A stretch of DNA of 58,077 bases from Kineosporia sp. R_H_3 (GCF_002198675.1 NZ_MWLL01000227.1:6176-64252); one strand, 5' to 3'; positions 16,757-26,661 are shown, counted from the stretch's first letter. Notes: generated by a model not told the origin, from the sequence alone. Program-made: numbers and translations.

Positions 16757-19252
16757 TCAGAACCGGTCGAACTGCGCCTCGTCGAACGCCGGCGCCGCCG
16801 GCCGCTGCGCCGGAACGGGCGGCAGACCGCGGCCGGTCGGCACCGGCCGGGCACCCGATGCGACGACGGGGCCGGACGACGGCCCGGCGGGCCGTGCGGC
16901 GCGCGCCGCCCGGTCGGCCCCGGTCCGAAAGAAGTGCATCATCTCGCGCAGCTTCGCGGTCTGGCCGGTCATCTGGTCGGACGTCGCGGCGAGCTCCTCG
17001 CTCGACGACGCGTTCTGCTCGGTCACGGCCGTCATCTGGGCCATCGCCCGGTTGATCTGGCCGACGCCGTTGCTCTGCTCGTGGGACGCCCCGGCGATCT
17101 CCTGGACCAGGCCCGACGTCTGCCTGATCGCGGGCACGATCTCGGCGAGCAGCGAGCCGGCGCGTTCCGCCGTCCGGACGCTGCGGGTCGCGAGCTCACC
17201 GATCTGCGCCGCGGCCACCTGCGAGCGCTCCGCGAGCTTGCCGACCTCGGTCGCGACGACCGCGAACCCCTTGCCGTGCTCACCGGCCCTGGCGGCCTCG
17301 ATCGTCGCGTTGAGCGCGAGCATGTTCGTCTGGAACGCGATGTCGTCGACGATCGCGATCTTGGCAGCGATCTCCTTCATCGCCTGCACCGTCTCGTCGA
17401 CCGCAGTCCCGCCCTCGGTCGCCTCGGCGGCGGCCTTCGCGGCGATCGCGTCGGTGGCCTTGGCGTTCTCGCTGTTCTGCGCGACGAACGAGCCCAGCTC
17501 CTCGACGCTGGCGCTCGTCTCCTCGACGCTCGCCGCCTGCTCGGTCGCTGCCTGCGACAGCGACTGCGACGCACCGGCGATCTGGGCCGACGCGTTGGCG
17601 AGGTGGTCGGTCGCCTCCATGACCTCGGCGACGGTGCCGGCGAGCTTGGCGAGCGAGTCGTTGGCGGCCAGGCGCAGGTCCTCGAGGCGGCCGGCGTACG
17701 TGTCCGTGATGCGCTGGGTGAGGTCGCCGTCCGCCATCGCCGTGAGCACGCGCGACACCTCGGTCAACGGGCCGATCACGGTGTCGAGGGTGTCGTTGAC
17801 GCCCTCGACGACGCGCCGGAACCCGCCGTGGTGCCGGGACGCGTCGACCCGGACCTCGAGCCGCCCCTCGCGTGCCGCGGTCGACAGGATGAGCGCATCC
17901 TCGGCGAGAGCACGCAGGTTCATCCGCAGCTGCTCGATGGTGTCGACGACGTACGGCTTGAGTCCGGGGAGCAGCGGCAGGGGCGCGTCGAAGTCGCCGT
18001 GCGCGAACTCGCTGACGGTCCCCATCGCCGCGCGGACCGCGACGTGCGAGGCGACCATCTCGTTGAGGCCGCTGGCCAGGGTGCGGTAGTCACCCTCGAA
18101 GGCGTCGACGTCCACGTGCGTGCGCAGGGTCAACTCCTGGTCCGCGGTGATCCGGTCGATCGAGGCGACGAGCGACGAGATCCCCTGCCGCACCGCGGTG
18201 AGGTTCGTCGCGATGTCGCCGAACTCGTCCGCGCCGGTCGGTAGCGCCGTCTCTGCGAGGTCGCCGCGCGCGATGGCGGCGATCCCCGCGACGGTCATCG
18301 CGACGTCCGTTCGGGTGCGCCACCAGACGGCCACCGCCGTGTACGCCGCGAGGGCGACCCCGGCGAGGACGAGCGCGAGCATGAGGTTGCGCTGGAACAC
18401 GAACCCGTCCAGCCGGACGACGAGCAGCGCGTCGAGCGCACCGGTGAGGGCGGGGACGGCGGCGGCGAGCGCGGTGGCGACCGGCTCCGCCCGGTCGTCC
18501 GCGACCGGCCCGGGGGTGCTCACGGAGGCGCTCAGGGTGTCCGAGAGCGTCGTCAGTGCCGCGGCGGACGCGGTCACGGGCTCCAGGTCCCCCGCGAGCG
18601 TGGTGCGCGCGCTGTTCTCGACGGCCGTGCCGACGTCGCCGGCCAGCGCCTGGCCGGCCGCGGAGACCTGCCCGGCGAGCACGGCCTGAGCGGGGACGGC
18701 GGCGGCACCGGTGGCCGTGGTCTGCGACTGGACGACGGCGACGAGCGCCTTCGGCAGCTGCACGACCATGGCGTCCATGACGTAGAACGAGTCGAGGTCC
18801 GGGTCGAGGATGAGGTTCGAGGTGTTGCCGACCTGGGTCACGAGGTCACCGAGGGCCTTGACGACGGCGAGCCGGTCCGTGGCCGTCCAGCCCGTCGCGG
18901 CGGAGACGGCTGCGGCGACCGCAGCGAGCTGCTCGCCGGCGGCGAGCTCCGGGCGCGCGTCGACAGCGGAGGTCAACCCCGCGAGGTCGGGGCGGTCGCC
19001 GGCCGCGACGGCCGCCATCTGCCGGAGCGCGGGCTCGATGACGACGACGCCCACCCGCTCGGCCGCGCTGAAGCCGATCTGGCCGTTGACGGCCCCTGCG
19101 AACGCCCACGTCGCGACCAGGGTCGGGAGCAGGAGCAGCGCGACCAGCGCACTGAGGCGCATGCTCGTGCGCAGCGAGCCCACGACCCGCAGGCCGGGGC
19201 GCAGCACCGTGGGAGGGGCCGGGGGCCCGCTCGGCGTGCCGGTCGTCGTCAT
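16757..19252 (-). CDS. methyl-accepting chemotaxis protein
   Basis: An 831-aa membrane chemoreceptor. The first membrane helix is near residues 32-54 and the second near 284-306. Between them is a helical extracellular sensor of about 230 residues rich in Ala, Thr and Val. HAMP-like segments follow. The cytoplasmic signalling hairpin tip is near 636-668 (DIAFQTNMLALNATIEAARA, then GKGFAVVATEV), the site that contacts CheA and CheW. The C-terminus is a Pro/Ala-rich linker ending in FDEAQFDRF, possibly a docking peptide for adaptation enzymes. The ligand is unknown. Its presence implies a motile organism. No other che genes are in the window. Confidence 0.93.
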   Translation of the reverse strand: MTTTGTPSGPPAPPTVLRPGLRVVGSLRTSMRLSALVALLLLPTLVATWAFAGAVNGQIGFSAAERVGVVVIEPALRQMAAVAAGDRPDLAGLTSAVDARPELAAGEQLAAVAAAVSAATGWTATDRLAVVKALGDLVTQVGNTSNLILDPDLDSFYVMDAMVVQLPKALVAVVQSQTTATGAAAVPAQAVLAGQVSAAGQALAGDVGTAVENSARTTLAGDLEPVTASAAALTTLSDTLSASVSTPGPVADDRAEPVATALAAAVPALTGALDALLVVRLDGFVFQRNLMLALVLAGVALAAYTAVAVWWRTRTDVAMTVAGIAAIARGDLAETALPTGADEFGDIATNLTAVRQGISSLVASIDRITADQELTLRTHVDVDAFEGDYRTLASGLNEMVASHVAVRAAMGTVSEFAHGDFDAPLPLLPGLKPYVVDTIEQLRMNLRALAEDALILSTAAREGRLEVRVDASRHHGGFRRVVEGVNDTLDTVIGPLTEVSRVLTAMADGDLTQRITDTYAGRLEDLRLAANDSLAKLAGTVAEVMEATDHLANASAQIAGASQSLSQAATEQAASVEETSASVEELGSFVAQNSENAKATDAIAAKAAAEATEGGTAVDETVQAMKEIAAKIAIVDDIAFQTNMLALNATIEAARAGEHGKGFAVVATEVGKLAERSQVAAAQIGELATRSVRTAERAGSLLAEIVPAIRQTSGLVQEIAGASHEQSNGVGQINRAMAQMTAVTEQNASSSEELAATSDQMTGQTAKLREMMHFFRTGADRAARAARPAGPSSGPVVASGARPVPTGRGLPPVPAQRPAAPAFDEAQFDRF

Positions 19253-19302
19253 CCTCAGTTGATCGGCACCCGGGCGCCCGGGTTGAGCGTCGGACGCCGG
19301 CG

Positions 19303-19491
19303 TCAGCCTGCCGGGTGGTGCACCACCGTGTCCGAGCCGGGGAAGTAGAGGCCCTCGTGGCCGTCCTCCCAGCGGACGACGAACGGCGGCTCACCGTCGG
19401 GGCCGCGGACCTCGATCACCTCGCCGTCGCGCACCGGGCCGTCCACGTGGGTCGACCTCACGACCAAGCGGTCGCCGACTGCTGCCTTCAC
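19303..19491 (-). CDS. DUF1918 protein
   Basis: A 62-aa protein matching the DUF1918 pattern: GDRLVVRSTHV, then VIEVRGPDGEPPFVVRW, then DGHEGLYFPGSDTVV. DUF1918 proteins are small SH3-like beta-barrel proteins widespread in actinobacteria; no function is established. The GTG at 19491 has GGAGGTGA 5 nt upstream, which favours it over the GTG three codons earlier. It lies between the DUF6328 gene and the chemoreceptor gene, all on the minus strand, but with separate spacing and no sign of a functional link. Confidence 0.85.
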   Translation of the reverse strand: MKAAVGDRLVVRSTHVDGPVRDGEVIEVRGPDGEPPFVVRWEDGHEGLYFPGSDTVVHHPAG

Positions 19492-19581
19492 CGCGATCAC
19501 CTCCGCGTGGAGCGTCAGGCTGCCATTCGACTCCCGCCCCGGGGGCGGCGCAACCGACCGGACGTCCCGGGTGACGGCCGG

Positions 19582-20049
19582 TCAGGAACCCCGCAGACGC
19601 CGTCGCAACGGGAGCGCGGCCCACAGCACGAGGATGAGCGTGCCGATCACGGCGGCCCAGACGACCGCCGACGCCCGGCTGATCGCGAGGTCGATGACGA
19701 GCAGGATCGACGTGACGACCCCGGCCGCGAGGAAGAGCAGTCCCAGCTGCGCCAGCCGGTTCGCGGCGAGCACGACCTCGTCCTTCATCTGCTGCCGGAA
19801 GAGCACGCGGTGCCAGGCGACCGGCGCGACCATGAGCGCGCTCGCCGTCGCGAGGAGCAGGACGTCCGCGACGAGCAGATACCGCTGGACGTCGTCGAAC
19901 CGGGAGAAGCGTTGCTGCATGGGCATCGTCAGGAGGAAGCCGAAGAGGACCGCGACCCCGGTCTGGCTGACCCGCAGCTCCTGGAGGATCTCGCCGAAGT
20001 TGCGGTCGGCCCGCTCGTCGTCGGTCTCGCCGGGGCGCCCGCTCGTCAT
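19582..20049 (-). CDS. DUF6328 membrane protein
   Basis: A 155-aa protein with four hydrophobic segments. It shows the DUF6328 hallmark ELRVSQTGVAVLFGFLLTMP followed by QRF near the start of helix 1 and APVAWHRVLFR after helix 2. The N-terminus is charged (GETDDERADRNFGEILQELR). The family is common in actinobacteria and of unknown function. The ATG at 20049 is preferred to a start 14 codons earlier because the homologous region begins just after it. Confidence 0.82.
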   Translation of the reverse strand: MTSGRPGETDDERADRNFGEILQELRVSQTGVAVLFGFLLTMPMQQRFSRFDDVQRYLLVADVLLLATASALMVAPVAWHRVLFRQQMKDEVVLAANRLAQLGLLFLAAGVVTSILLVIDLAISRASAVVWAAVIGTLILVLWAALPLRRRLRGS

Positions 20050-20135
20050 GCGGCAGATGCTGCCCCGGGACGCGTCGACGCACACCTGCACCCGTTACGC
20101 GTGGGCGAACGGTCCGGACGACGACCGGACGGCGG

Positions 20136-21218
20136 CTACCGCAGGGTGACCGTCGCGAGCACGCCCCGGTGGTCCGTACCGGGCACGGTGACCGTCGAGA
20201 CGTCCGACGCCGCAAGGGTTCTCGTCGTCACGAGCACGTGGTCGAGCCGCATGACCGGCGGGAACGACCGGTCGGCCGGCCAGGTGAGCCCGGGCCAGGC
20301 CCCGCCCGTCACCCCGGCCGCGTCGGCGGCGTCCGTGAGGCCGGTGCCGAGGAGCGCGCGGAACGGCGCGTGGTCGATCGTCGCGTTGTAGTCGCCGCCG
20401 AGGATCTGCGGCCCGGCACCGCCGGCCCGCACGGCGTCCGCGAACAGGCTGAGGTCCCGTTCCCACCGGGCCGGCTGAAGCGGCGGGGACGGGTGCGCCG
20501 CGGTGACGACGACGGTGCGCCCCGGCGCGACCGTGACCCGGGCGCGCGGCGCGCGGAACGTCGTCCCGGCGACCGGGTCGAGCGGTTCGGCGGGCAACCG
20601 GGTCCACAGGCCCGACCCGCTCGCCCCGCCCTCGGCCGCGAGGCTCGAGGCCGGCAGCACGGTCTCCAGCCCGGCCGCGCGCAGCCCCGACACCGCGCCG
20701 GGGGTGAGCTCGACGGCGAGGAGCACGTCGACCCGCTCCCGGCGGACGACGTCGACGACGACGGCCGGGTCCGCCTCGCCGAACTCGAGGTTGAGGGCGA
20801 GCACCCGGACCGTCTCCGGCACGAGGGTCACCCCGCCGGGGCCGGAGGCGCCGGCCACCGGGGCACCGCGGTCCGGGACGACGGACGGCGCGACCCAGGC
20901 GGTGTGCACCCCGAGCGTCACGACCGCGAGGCCCGCGACGAGGGCCGCCGCGCGCCGCCGTCCGGACGCCCGGCCGAGCCGCAGGGCCACGGCCGCGAGC
21001 AGCACCGCGACCGCGAGCACGGGGAGCGTCCACGGCACGAGCGCGGCGAGCAGCGCCCGGTACGGCCCGCCCGTGCCGCCGCGGAGCCGTTCGACGGTGA
21101 CGGGGACGCACGCCAGCCACGCCAGGGCGGCGAGCACCGTCGCGGTGCGCCGAGCAGGAACGACCCCGCCCGCGCGGCCCGGTCGATCCAGGGGCCTGCG
21201 CGGGCGGGGGTCGGACAC
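20136..21218 (-). CDS. membrane-anchored endonuclease/exonuclease/phosphatase-family protein
   Basis: A 360-aa protein. The N-terminal third has three hydrophobic helices (about 24-40, 55-80 and 88-110). The rest is an extracytoplasmic EEP domain with the characteristic segments VRVLALNLEFG, VDVLLAVELT, VVTAAHPSPP, LGGDYNATIDHAPFR and, at the end, RLDHVLVT with TDHRGVLATV. The Asn, Glu, Asp-x-Asn and Asp-His residues needed for metal-dependent phosphoester hydrolysis are present. Substrate (nucleic acid, lipid or phosphate ester) is unknown. The start is a GTG at 21218, 8 bp after the cysK stop, so the two genes are probably co-transcribed. Confidence 0.83.
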   Translation of the reverse strand: MSDPRPRRPLDRPGRAGGVVPARRTATVLAALAWLACVPVTVERLRGGTGGPYRALLAALVPWTLPVLAVAVLLAAVALRLGRASGRRRAAALVAGLAVVTLGVHTAWVAPSVVPDRGAPVAGASGPGGVTLVPETVRVLALNLEFGEADPAVVVDVVRRERVDVLLAVELTPGAVSGLRAAGLETVLPASSLAAEGGASGSGLWTRLPAEPLDPVAGTTFRAPRARVTVAPGRTVVVTAAHPSPPLQPARWERDLSLFADAVRAGGAGPQILGGDYNATIDHAPFRALLGTGLTDAADAAGVTGGAWPGLTWPADRSFPPVMRLDHVLVTTRTLAASDVSTVTVPGTDHRGVLATVTLR

Positions 21219-21226
21219 GGGCTCGG

Positions 21227-22156
21227 TCAGTCCATGAGGTCGGAGTAGAGGATCGTCGACAGGTAGCGCTCGCCGAACGACGGGATGATCACGACGATGA
21301 GCTTGCCGGCGTTCTCGGGCCGCTTGGCGAGCTGCGTGGCGCCCCAGAGCGCGGCACCGGACGAGATGCCGACGAGCAGGCCCTCCTCCTTGGCGGCACG
21401 GCGGGCGTACGCGACGGCCTCCTCGGTGGGGGCGTCGAGGACCTCGTCGTAGACGGTGCGGTCGAGGATCTCGGGCACGAAGTTGGCGCCGATGCCCTGG
21501 ATCGGGTGGCCGGCGGGCTGGCCGCCGTTGAGGATCGGCGACGCGAGGGGCTCGACGGCGACGACCTGGACGCCCGGCTTGCGCGCCTTGAGCACCTGGC
21601 CGACGCCGGTCAGGGTGCCGCCGGTGCCGATGCCCGCGACGAAGATGTCGACCTTGCCGTCGGTGTCGGCCCAGATCTCCTCGGCGGTCGTCGTGCGGTG
21701 GATCTCCGGGTTCGCGGCGTTCGCGAACTGGCGCACGAGGACGGCGCCCTGCTCGCGGCCGATCTCCTCGGCCTTCGCGACGGCGCCCTTCATGCCCTCG
21801 GGGGCCGGCGTGAGGACGAGCTCGGCGCCGTAGGCGCGCAGCAGCGCGCGGCGCTCCTTGCTCATCGACTCGGGCATCGTGAGGACGACCTTGTAGCCAC
21901 GGGCGGCCCCGACCATGGCGAGCGCGATGCCGGTGTTGCCGGACGTCGCCTCGACGATCGTGCCGCCGGGCTTGAGCTCGCCGGACGCCTCGGCCGCGTC
22001 GATCATCGAGGCGCCGATGCGGTCCTTGACGCTGCTCGACGGGTTGTAGAACTCGAGCTTGCCCACGACGGTCGCCTCGGCGCCGTCCGTGATCCGGTTG
22101 AGCCTGACGAGCGGGGTCCGCCCGATGAGCTGGGTGACGTCGTCGTAGATCGGCAT
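21227..22156 (-). CDS. cysK: cysteine synthase A (O-acetylserine sulfhydrylase)
   Basis: A 309-aa PLP enzyme that makes L-cysteine from O-acetyl-L-serine and sulfide. The PLP lysine is in SSSVKDRIG (Lys44). The asparagine loop EATSGNTG, the phosphate-binding GTGGT (about 178-182) and the SSGAA motif near residue 269 are all present. Length and start ([20 protein letters not shown]) agree with CysK. GGAG lies 8 nt before the ATG. CysE is not adjacent, unlike in many actinobacteria. The 266-bp gap to hen1 is divergent and should contain promoters for both directions. Confidence 0.95.
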   Translation of the reverse strand: MPIYDDVTQLIGRTPLVRLNRITDGAEATVVGKLEFYNPSSSVKDRIGASMIDAAEASGELKPGGTIVEATSGNTGIALAMVGAARGYKVVLTMPESMSKERRALLRAYGAELVLTPAPEGMKGAVAKAEEIGREQGAVLVRQFANAANPEIHRTTTAEEIWADTDGKVDIFVAGIGTGGTLTGVGQVLKARKPGVQVVAVEPLASPILNGGQPAGHPIQGIGANFVPEILDRTVYDEVLDAPTEEAVAYARRAAKEEGLLVGISSGAALWGATQLAKRPENAGKLIVVIIPSFGERYLSTILYSDLMD

Positions 22157-22422
22157 CGATGCTTCTCCGCTTGTGGTCGACGGCCGGGCGGTCCAGCCCG
22201 GACGAGTGAGGACGGGGCCAGGGCGGGCACCCCGGTGGGCAGGGGTCCGCCCTGTGAACCTACTCCGGGTGCGCCTTGTTCCCGCAGTTCACGCGTACAT
22301 CGTCCACAATGTGGACCGACGTGGTCAGGATGCACCCGTTCGGCGGACACGCCGCGTGCATGCGGCGGGCCGACGGCGATAAGCGGACGACGCACCGCCC
22401 CCTGCGCTGCCACGATCGGGCC

Positions 22423-23889
22423 GTGCTCCTGACGATCACCGCCTCCGCGAACGAGGCGCTCCCGGACGCGACGGACCTCGGCCACCTGCTGCACAAGCAC
22501 CCGGGCCGGGCGCAGTCGTTCGGGGTCGCCTCGGGGACGGCGCACGTCGTGTACCCGGAGGCCGTCGCGGCGCGCTGCACGGCGGCCCTCGTGCTCGAGG
22601 TGGACCCGGTCGCCCTCGTCCGGGGCCGGCCCGGCTCGGGCCGGCGACGGTCCGCCCCGGGCGGCGACGGCACCCTCGCCCAGTACGTCAACGACCGGCC
22701 CTACGCGGCCGGCTCGCTCCTCGCGGTCGCGCTGGGGCAGGTCTTCCGGACGGCGCTCGCCGGGCGCTGCGACCTGCGCCCGGACGCGGCCGCATCGCCG
22801 CTCGCGCTCGAGATCACCGTGCCGGTCGTGCCGTGCCGCGGCGGGGCGGACCTCGCGGAGCGGCTCTTCGGCCCGCTCGGCTGGACCGTCGAAGCCCGGC
22901 CGCTGCCGCTCGACGAGGAGTTCCCCGAGTGGGGCGACTCGCGGTACGTCACGCTGCGGCTCACCGGCAATGTGCGGCTCGCGGAGGCGCTCAACCACCT
23001 CTACGTGCTCCTTCCGGTGCTCGACGACGCGAAGCACTACTGGATCGCGGCCGACGAGGTCGACAAACTCGTGCGGGCCGGGGCAGGCTGGCTCGCGACG
23101 CACCCCGAGCGCGGCCTCGTCACCCGCCGGTACCTGCGCCGCCGGCACGCGTTCGTCCGGACGGCGCTGCAGCAGCTCGCGATCGAACGGCTCGCCGAGG
23201 CCGACGACACCGACGTCGACGACCTCGACAACGCCGTCCCGGTCGAGGAGGTGGCGCCCGCCGACGAGGTGCCCGAGGCCGAACCGGCGGCGCCGCCACT
23301 GGCCAAGCAGCGGATCGCGGCGGTGGTCGACGCGCTGCGGACGGCGGGGGCGACGTCCGTGCTCGACCTCGGCTGCGGCGAGGGCGCGCTGCTGGCCGCG
23401 CTGCTCGCCGAGCGGTCGTTCACCCGGGTCGTCGGCGCCGACGTCTCGTTCCGCGCGCTGCAGGTCGCGGCGCGCCGGCTCCGTCTCGACCGGATGCCCG
23501 AGCGCACCCGGGACCGGCTCGAGCTCGTGCAGACCGCGCTCACCTACCGGGACGCCCGGCTCGCCGGGTTCGACGCCGCCGTCCTCATGGAGGTCGTCGA
23601 GCACGTCGACCCGCCGCGGCTGCCCGCGCTGGAGGCGGCGGTGTTCGGTGCGGCGCGGCCGCGGACCGTCGTCGTCACGACGCCGAACGTCGAGTGGAAC
23701 GTCCGCTACGGGCTCGAGCCGGGGCACCTGCGGCACCGGGACCACCGGTTCGAGTGGACCCGCGCGCAGTTCCGGGAGTGGGCGGACGGCGTGGCGCAGC
23801 GGCACGGGTACGCCGTGACGGTCGCGGGGGTCGGGCAGGACGACGAGGAGCTCGGGCGGCCGACGCAGCTGGGGGTGTTCGCACGATGA
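22423..23889 (+). CDS. hen1: Hen1 3'-terminal RNA ribose 2'-O-methyltransferase
   Basis: A 488-aa bacterial Hen1 that methylates the 2'-OH at the 3' end of a cleaved RNA before ligation by Pnkp. The N-terminal half is the bacterial Hen1 regulatory domain (LLTITASANEALPDATDLGH, DDAKHYWIAADEVDKLV). The C-terminal methyltransferase has the SAM motif VLDLGCGEGALL near 313 and the metal-site motif EVVEHVD near 388, with further His residues near the C-terminus (RHRDHRFEW). The start is set at the GTG at 22423, where family similarity begins; longer in-frame starts give an unrelated Arg-rich extension. It overlaps pnkp by 4 bp (ATGA), forming the classic RNA-repair operon. Confidence 0.93.
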   Translation: MLLTITASANEALPDATDLGHLLHKHPGRAQSFGVASGTAHVVYPEAVAARCTAALVLEVDPVALVRGRPGSGRRRSAPGGDGTLAQYVNDRPYAAGSLLAVALGQVFRTALAGRCDLRPDAAASPLALEITVPVVPCRGGADLAERLFGPLGWTVEARPLPLDEEFPEWGDSRYVTLRLTGNVRLAEALNHLYVLLPVLDDAKHYWIAADEVDKLVRAGAGWLATHPERGLVTRRYLRRRHAFVRTALQQLAIERLAEADDTDVDDLDNAVPVEEVAPADEVPEAEPAAPPLAKQRIAAVVDALRTAGATSVLDLGCGEGALLAALLAERSFTRVVGADVSFRALQVAARRLRLDRMPERTRDRLELVQTALTYRDARLAGFDAAVLMEVVEHVDPPRLPALEAAVFGAARPRTVVVTTPNVEWNVRYGLEPGHLRHRDHRFEWTRAQFREWADGVAQRHGYAVTVAGVGQDDEELGRPTQLGVFAR

Positions 23890-26639
23890 GCGTCGAGAAG
23901 GTGCTCGAGACCCCGCGGGTGGCGCTCGTCGTCCTCGTCGGGGCGTCCGGTTCCGGCAAGTCGACGTTCGCGGCGCGCTGCTTCGCCCCGACGCAGGTGC
24001 TCTCGAGCGACCACTACCGCGGCGTCGTCGCGGACGACGAGAACGACCAGACCGCGTCGAACGACGCGTTCGAGGCGCTGCACCACGTCGTCGGGATCCG
24101 GCTGCGGCGCGGGCTGCTCACGGTCGTCGACGCGACGAACGTGCAGGAGCACGCGCGCGCGAGCCTCGTGAAGCTGGCGCGCGAGCACGACGTGCTGCCG
24201 GTCGCCGTCGTCCTCGACGTGCCGGTCTCGGAGTGCGTGCGCCGCAACGAGTCCCGGCCCGACCGCGACTTCGGCGCGCACGTCGTCAAGCGGCACGCGG
24301 CAGCGCTGCGCCGCAGCCTTCCGCGGCTGCAGCGCGAGGGGTTCCGGATCGTCCACGTGCTCCGCGGGGCCGACGAGGTGGCAGCCGCTCGGGTGCGGTT
24401 CACCCGGATGCTCAACGACCACCGCGAGCTCGCCGGCCCGTTCGACGTCGTCGGTGACGTCCACGGCTGCCGCGGCGAGCTCGAGACGCTGCTGACGACG
24501 CTGGGGTACGCGCTGCGCCGGGACGACGAGGGCCGGGCGGTCGGCGCGACCCCGCCGCCGGGGCGGACCGCGGTGTTCGTGGGCGACCTGGTCGACCGCG
24601 GCCCGGACACCCCGGGCGTCCTGCGGCTCGTCATGGGCATGGTCGCGGCGGGCGAGGCACTGTGCGTGCCGGGCAACCACGAGAACAAGCTCATCCGCGC
24701 GCTGCGCGGGCGCAACGTCAAGGTCTCGCACGGCCTCGCCGAGTCGCTCGACCAGCTCGGGCGCGAGTCGCCGGAGTTCCGGGCCGAGGCCGAGGCGTTC
24801 ATGGACGGGCTCGTGTCGCACCTCGTGCTCGACGAGGGCCGCCTCGTCGTCTCGCACGCGGGGCTCAAGGAGGCGTACCACGGGCGTGCGTCCGGACGGG
24901 TCCGCTCGTTCGCGCTCTACGGCGACACCACCGGCGAGACCGACGAGTACGGCCTGCCGGTGCGCTACCCGTGGGCGCAGGAGTACCGCGGCCGGGCCGT
25001 GGTGCTCTACGGCCACACCCCGACGGCGACGCCGGAGTGGGTCAACAACACCCTGTGTCTCGACACCGGGTGCGTCTTCGGCGGCGCTCTCACGGCGCTG
25101 CGCTACCCCGAGCGGGAGATCGTCTCGGTCCCCGCCGAACGCGAGTGGTACGCACCGGTCCGCCCGCTCGACGCGGACCGGGAAGGGACCGCAGGAGGCT
25201 TTGCTCTGCCATCACCAGCGAGCCACGGTGGCGACGCCGGGTCGGGCCGGCCTGGCTCGCTCCTGATGGCAGAGCAGAGCGTGCGCGCAGCAGCGCCCGG
25301 CCGGGGCGGGTCGTCGCCGCACCGGGAAGGGCTCGAGCTGACCGACGTCCTGCCCGACGGCCCGGTGCGGGTGCTCGAGACGGCGCACCACGGGCGGGTG
25401 TCCGTGCGGGCGGAGAACGCCGCCGCGGCGCTCGAGGTCATGAGCCGGTTCGCGATCGACCCGCGGCCGCTGCTCTACCTGCCGCCGACGATGGCCCCGT
25501 GCGCGACCTCGACGCTGCCGGACGTGCTCGAGCACCCGGCGGAGGCGTTCGCCGCCTACGCCGACGAGGGCGTCCTCGACGTCGTGTGCGAGGAGAAGCA
25601 CATGGGGTCGAGGGCCGTCGTCCTGCTCGCCCGGACGCCGGACGTCGCGCGGCGGCGGTTCGGGCTGGGCGAGGTGCCGGACGGCGGGCCGGACGGCGCA
25701 GCACCCGGTGCGGTCTGGACCCGGACCGGCCGGGCGTTCCTCGACGACGACCTCACGGCCGCTCTCGTCGACCGGCTGCGTGCCGCCGCCGACGCGGCCG
25801 GCCTCTGGACGGCGGTCGCCGGGGGCGACGCCGACGCGGACTGGGTGCTGCTCGACTGCGAGGTCATGCCGTGGTCGGCGAAGGCCGTCGAGCTGCTGCG
25901 CCGGCAGTACGCGGCGGTCGGCGCGGCCGGGCGAGCAGCCCTGCCGGCGACCCTCGACGTGCTCGGATCCGTTGCGGCACGAGGGATCGACGTCGGCGAG
26001 CTGGTCGCGCGGACGCAGGCGCGCAGCACGGACGTCGACGCGTTCACGGCGGCCTACCGGCGGTACTGCTGGCCGACGGAGGGGCTGTCGGGCCTGCGGG
26101 TCGCACCGTTCCAGGTGCTCGCCGCCGGGCTCGCCGACGAGACGGCGGCACCGCCGGCGCGGGCGTTCCACACCCGGGACCACCTGTGGCACCTCGGGAT
26201 CGCCGACACGCTCGTCGCCGCCGACCCGGGTCTCGTCACCCCGACGCGGCGGCTCGTCGTCCGCACGGACGACGACGCCTCGGTCACGACCGGCGTCGCG
26301 TGGTGGGAGGACCTCACCGGCGCCGGGGGCGAGGGGATGGTCGTCAAGCCGGTCGCGAACCTCGTCCGCGGCCCGAAGGGGCTCGTCCAGCCGGGGGTCA
26401 AGGTCCGCGGCCGGGAGTACCTGCGGATCATCTACGGGCCGGAGTACACCGAGCCGGCGAACCTCGAGCGGCTGCGGCGGCGGAGCCTGGGGCACAAGCG
26501 GTCGCTGGCGCTGCGCGAGTACGCGCTCGGCCTGGAGGCCCTGGAGCGGACGGCGCGCGGCGAGCCGCTGTGGCGGGTCCACGAGTGCGTCTTCGCCGTG
26601 CTCGCGTGCGAGTCGGAGCCGGTCGACCCGCGGCTGTGA
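23886..26639 (+). CDS. pnkp: Pnkp polynucleotide kinase-phosphatase-ligase
   Basis: A 917-aa three-domain RNA-repair enzyme. The N-terminal 5'-OH kinase has P-loop GASGSGKS (19-26). The central metallophosphatase has GDVHG (about 187), GDLVDRG (about 233) and GNHE (about 262). The C-terminal adenylyltransferase/ligase has the nucleotidyl lysine Lys571 in EEKHMGSR and later GEGMVVKP. With Hen1 it end-heals and seals broken RNAs such as tRNAs cut by ribotoxins. Residues about 435-482, between phosphatase and ligase domains, are an in-frame insertion with an inverted repeat (see 25177-25331). It falls in an interdomain linker, so activity is probably kept. The ATG at 23886 overlaps the hen1 stop. 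Confidence 0.94.
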   Translation: MSVEKVLETPRVALVVLVGASGSGKSTFAARCFAPTQVLSSDHYRGVVADDENDQTASNDAFEALHHVVGIRLRRGLLTVVDATNVQEHARASLVKLAREHDVLPVAVVLDVPVSECVRRNESRPDRDFGAHVVKRHAAALRRSLPRLQREGFRIVHVLRGADEVAAARVRFTRMLNDHRELAGPFDVVGDVHGCRGELETLLTTLGYALRRDDEGRAVGATPPPGRTAVFVGDLVDRGPDTPGVLRLVMGMVAAGEALCVPGNHENKLIRALRGRNVKVSHGLAESLDQLGRESPEFRAEAEAFMDGLVSHLVLDEGRLVVSHAGLKEAYHGRASGRVRSFALYGDTTGETDEYGLPVRYPWAQEYRGRAVVLYGHTPTATPEWVNNTLCLDTGCVFGGALTALRYPEREIVSVPAEREWYAPVRPLDADREGTAGGFALPSPASHGGDAGSGRPGSLLMAEQSVRAAAPGRGGSSPHREGLELTDVLPDGPVRVLETAHHGRVSVRAENAAAALEVMSRFAIDPRPLLYLPPTMAPCATSTLPDVLEHPAEAFAAYADEGVLDVVCEEKHMGSRAVVLLARTPDVARRRFGLGEVPDGGPDGAAPGAVWTRTGRAFLDDDLTAALVDRLRAAADAAGLWTAVAGGDADADWVLLDCEVMPWSAKAVELLRRQYAAVGAAGRAALPATLDVLGSVAARGIDVGELVARTQARSTDVDAFTAAYRRYCWPTEGLSGLRVAPFQVLAAGLADETAAPPARAFHTRDHLWHLGIADTLVAADPGLVTPTRRLVVRTDDDASVTTGVAWWEDLTGAGGEGMVVKPVANLVRGPKGLVQPGVKVRGREYLRIIYGPEYTEPANLERLRRRSLGHKRSLALREYALGLEALERTARGEPLWRVHECVFAVLACESEPVDPRL
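25177..25331. mobile_element. 144-bp in-frame insertion with long inverted repeat in pnkp
   Basis: The 11-bp sequence ACCGGGAAGGG occurs at 25177-25187 and again at 25321-25331, exactly 144 bp apart. Between them are two 22-bp arms (25203-25224 and 25254-25275) that are reverse complements at 20 of 22 positions, separated by 29 bp. The flanking direct repeats look like a target duplication, and the hairpin-forming core looks like a miniature or REP-type element. Because 144 is a multiple of 3, the pnkp frame stays open. A 17-bp part (25194-25210) recurs at 40603-40619. Confidence 0.55.
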
Positions 26640-26661
26640 CGTGGCGCCGCCCGGGCGGTTC

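Noticed and set aside
22833-23885. Open frame extending pnkp about 350 codons upstream
   Set aside because: It lies within hen1 in another frame and reads as Arg/Ala-rich noise; the ATG at 23886 starts directly with the kinase P-loop domain.
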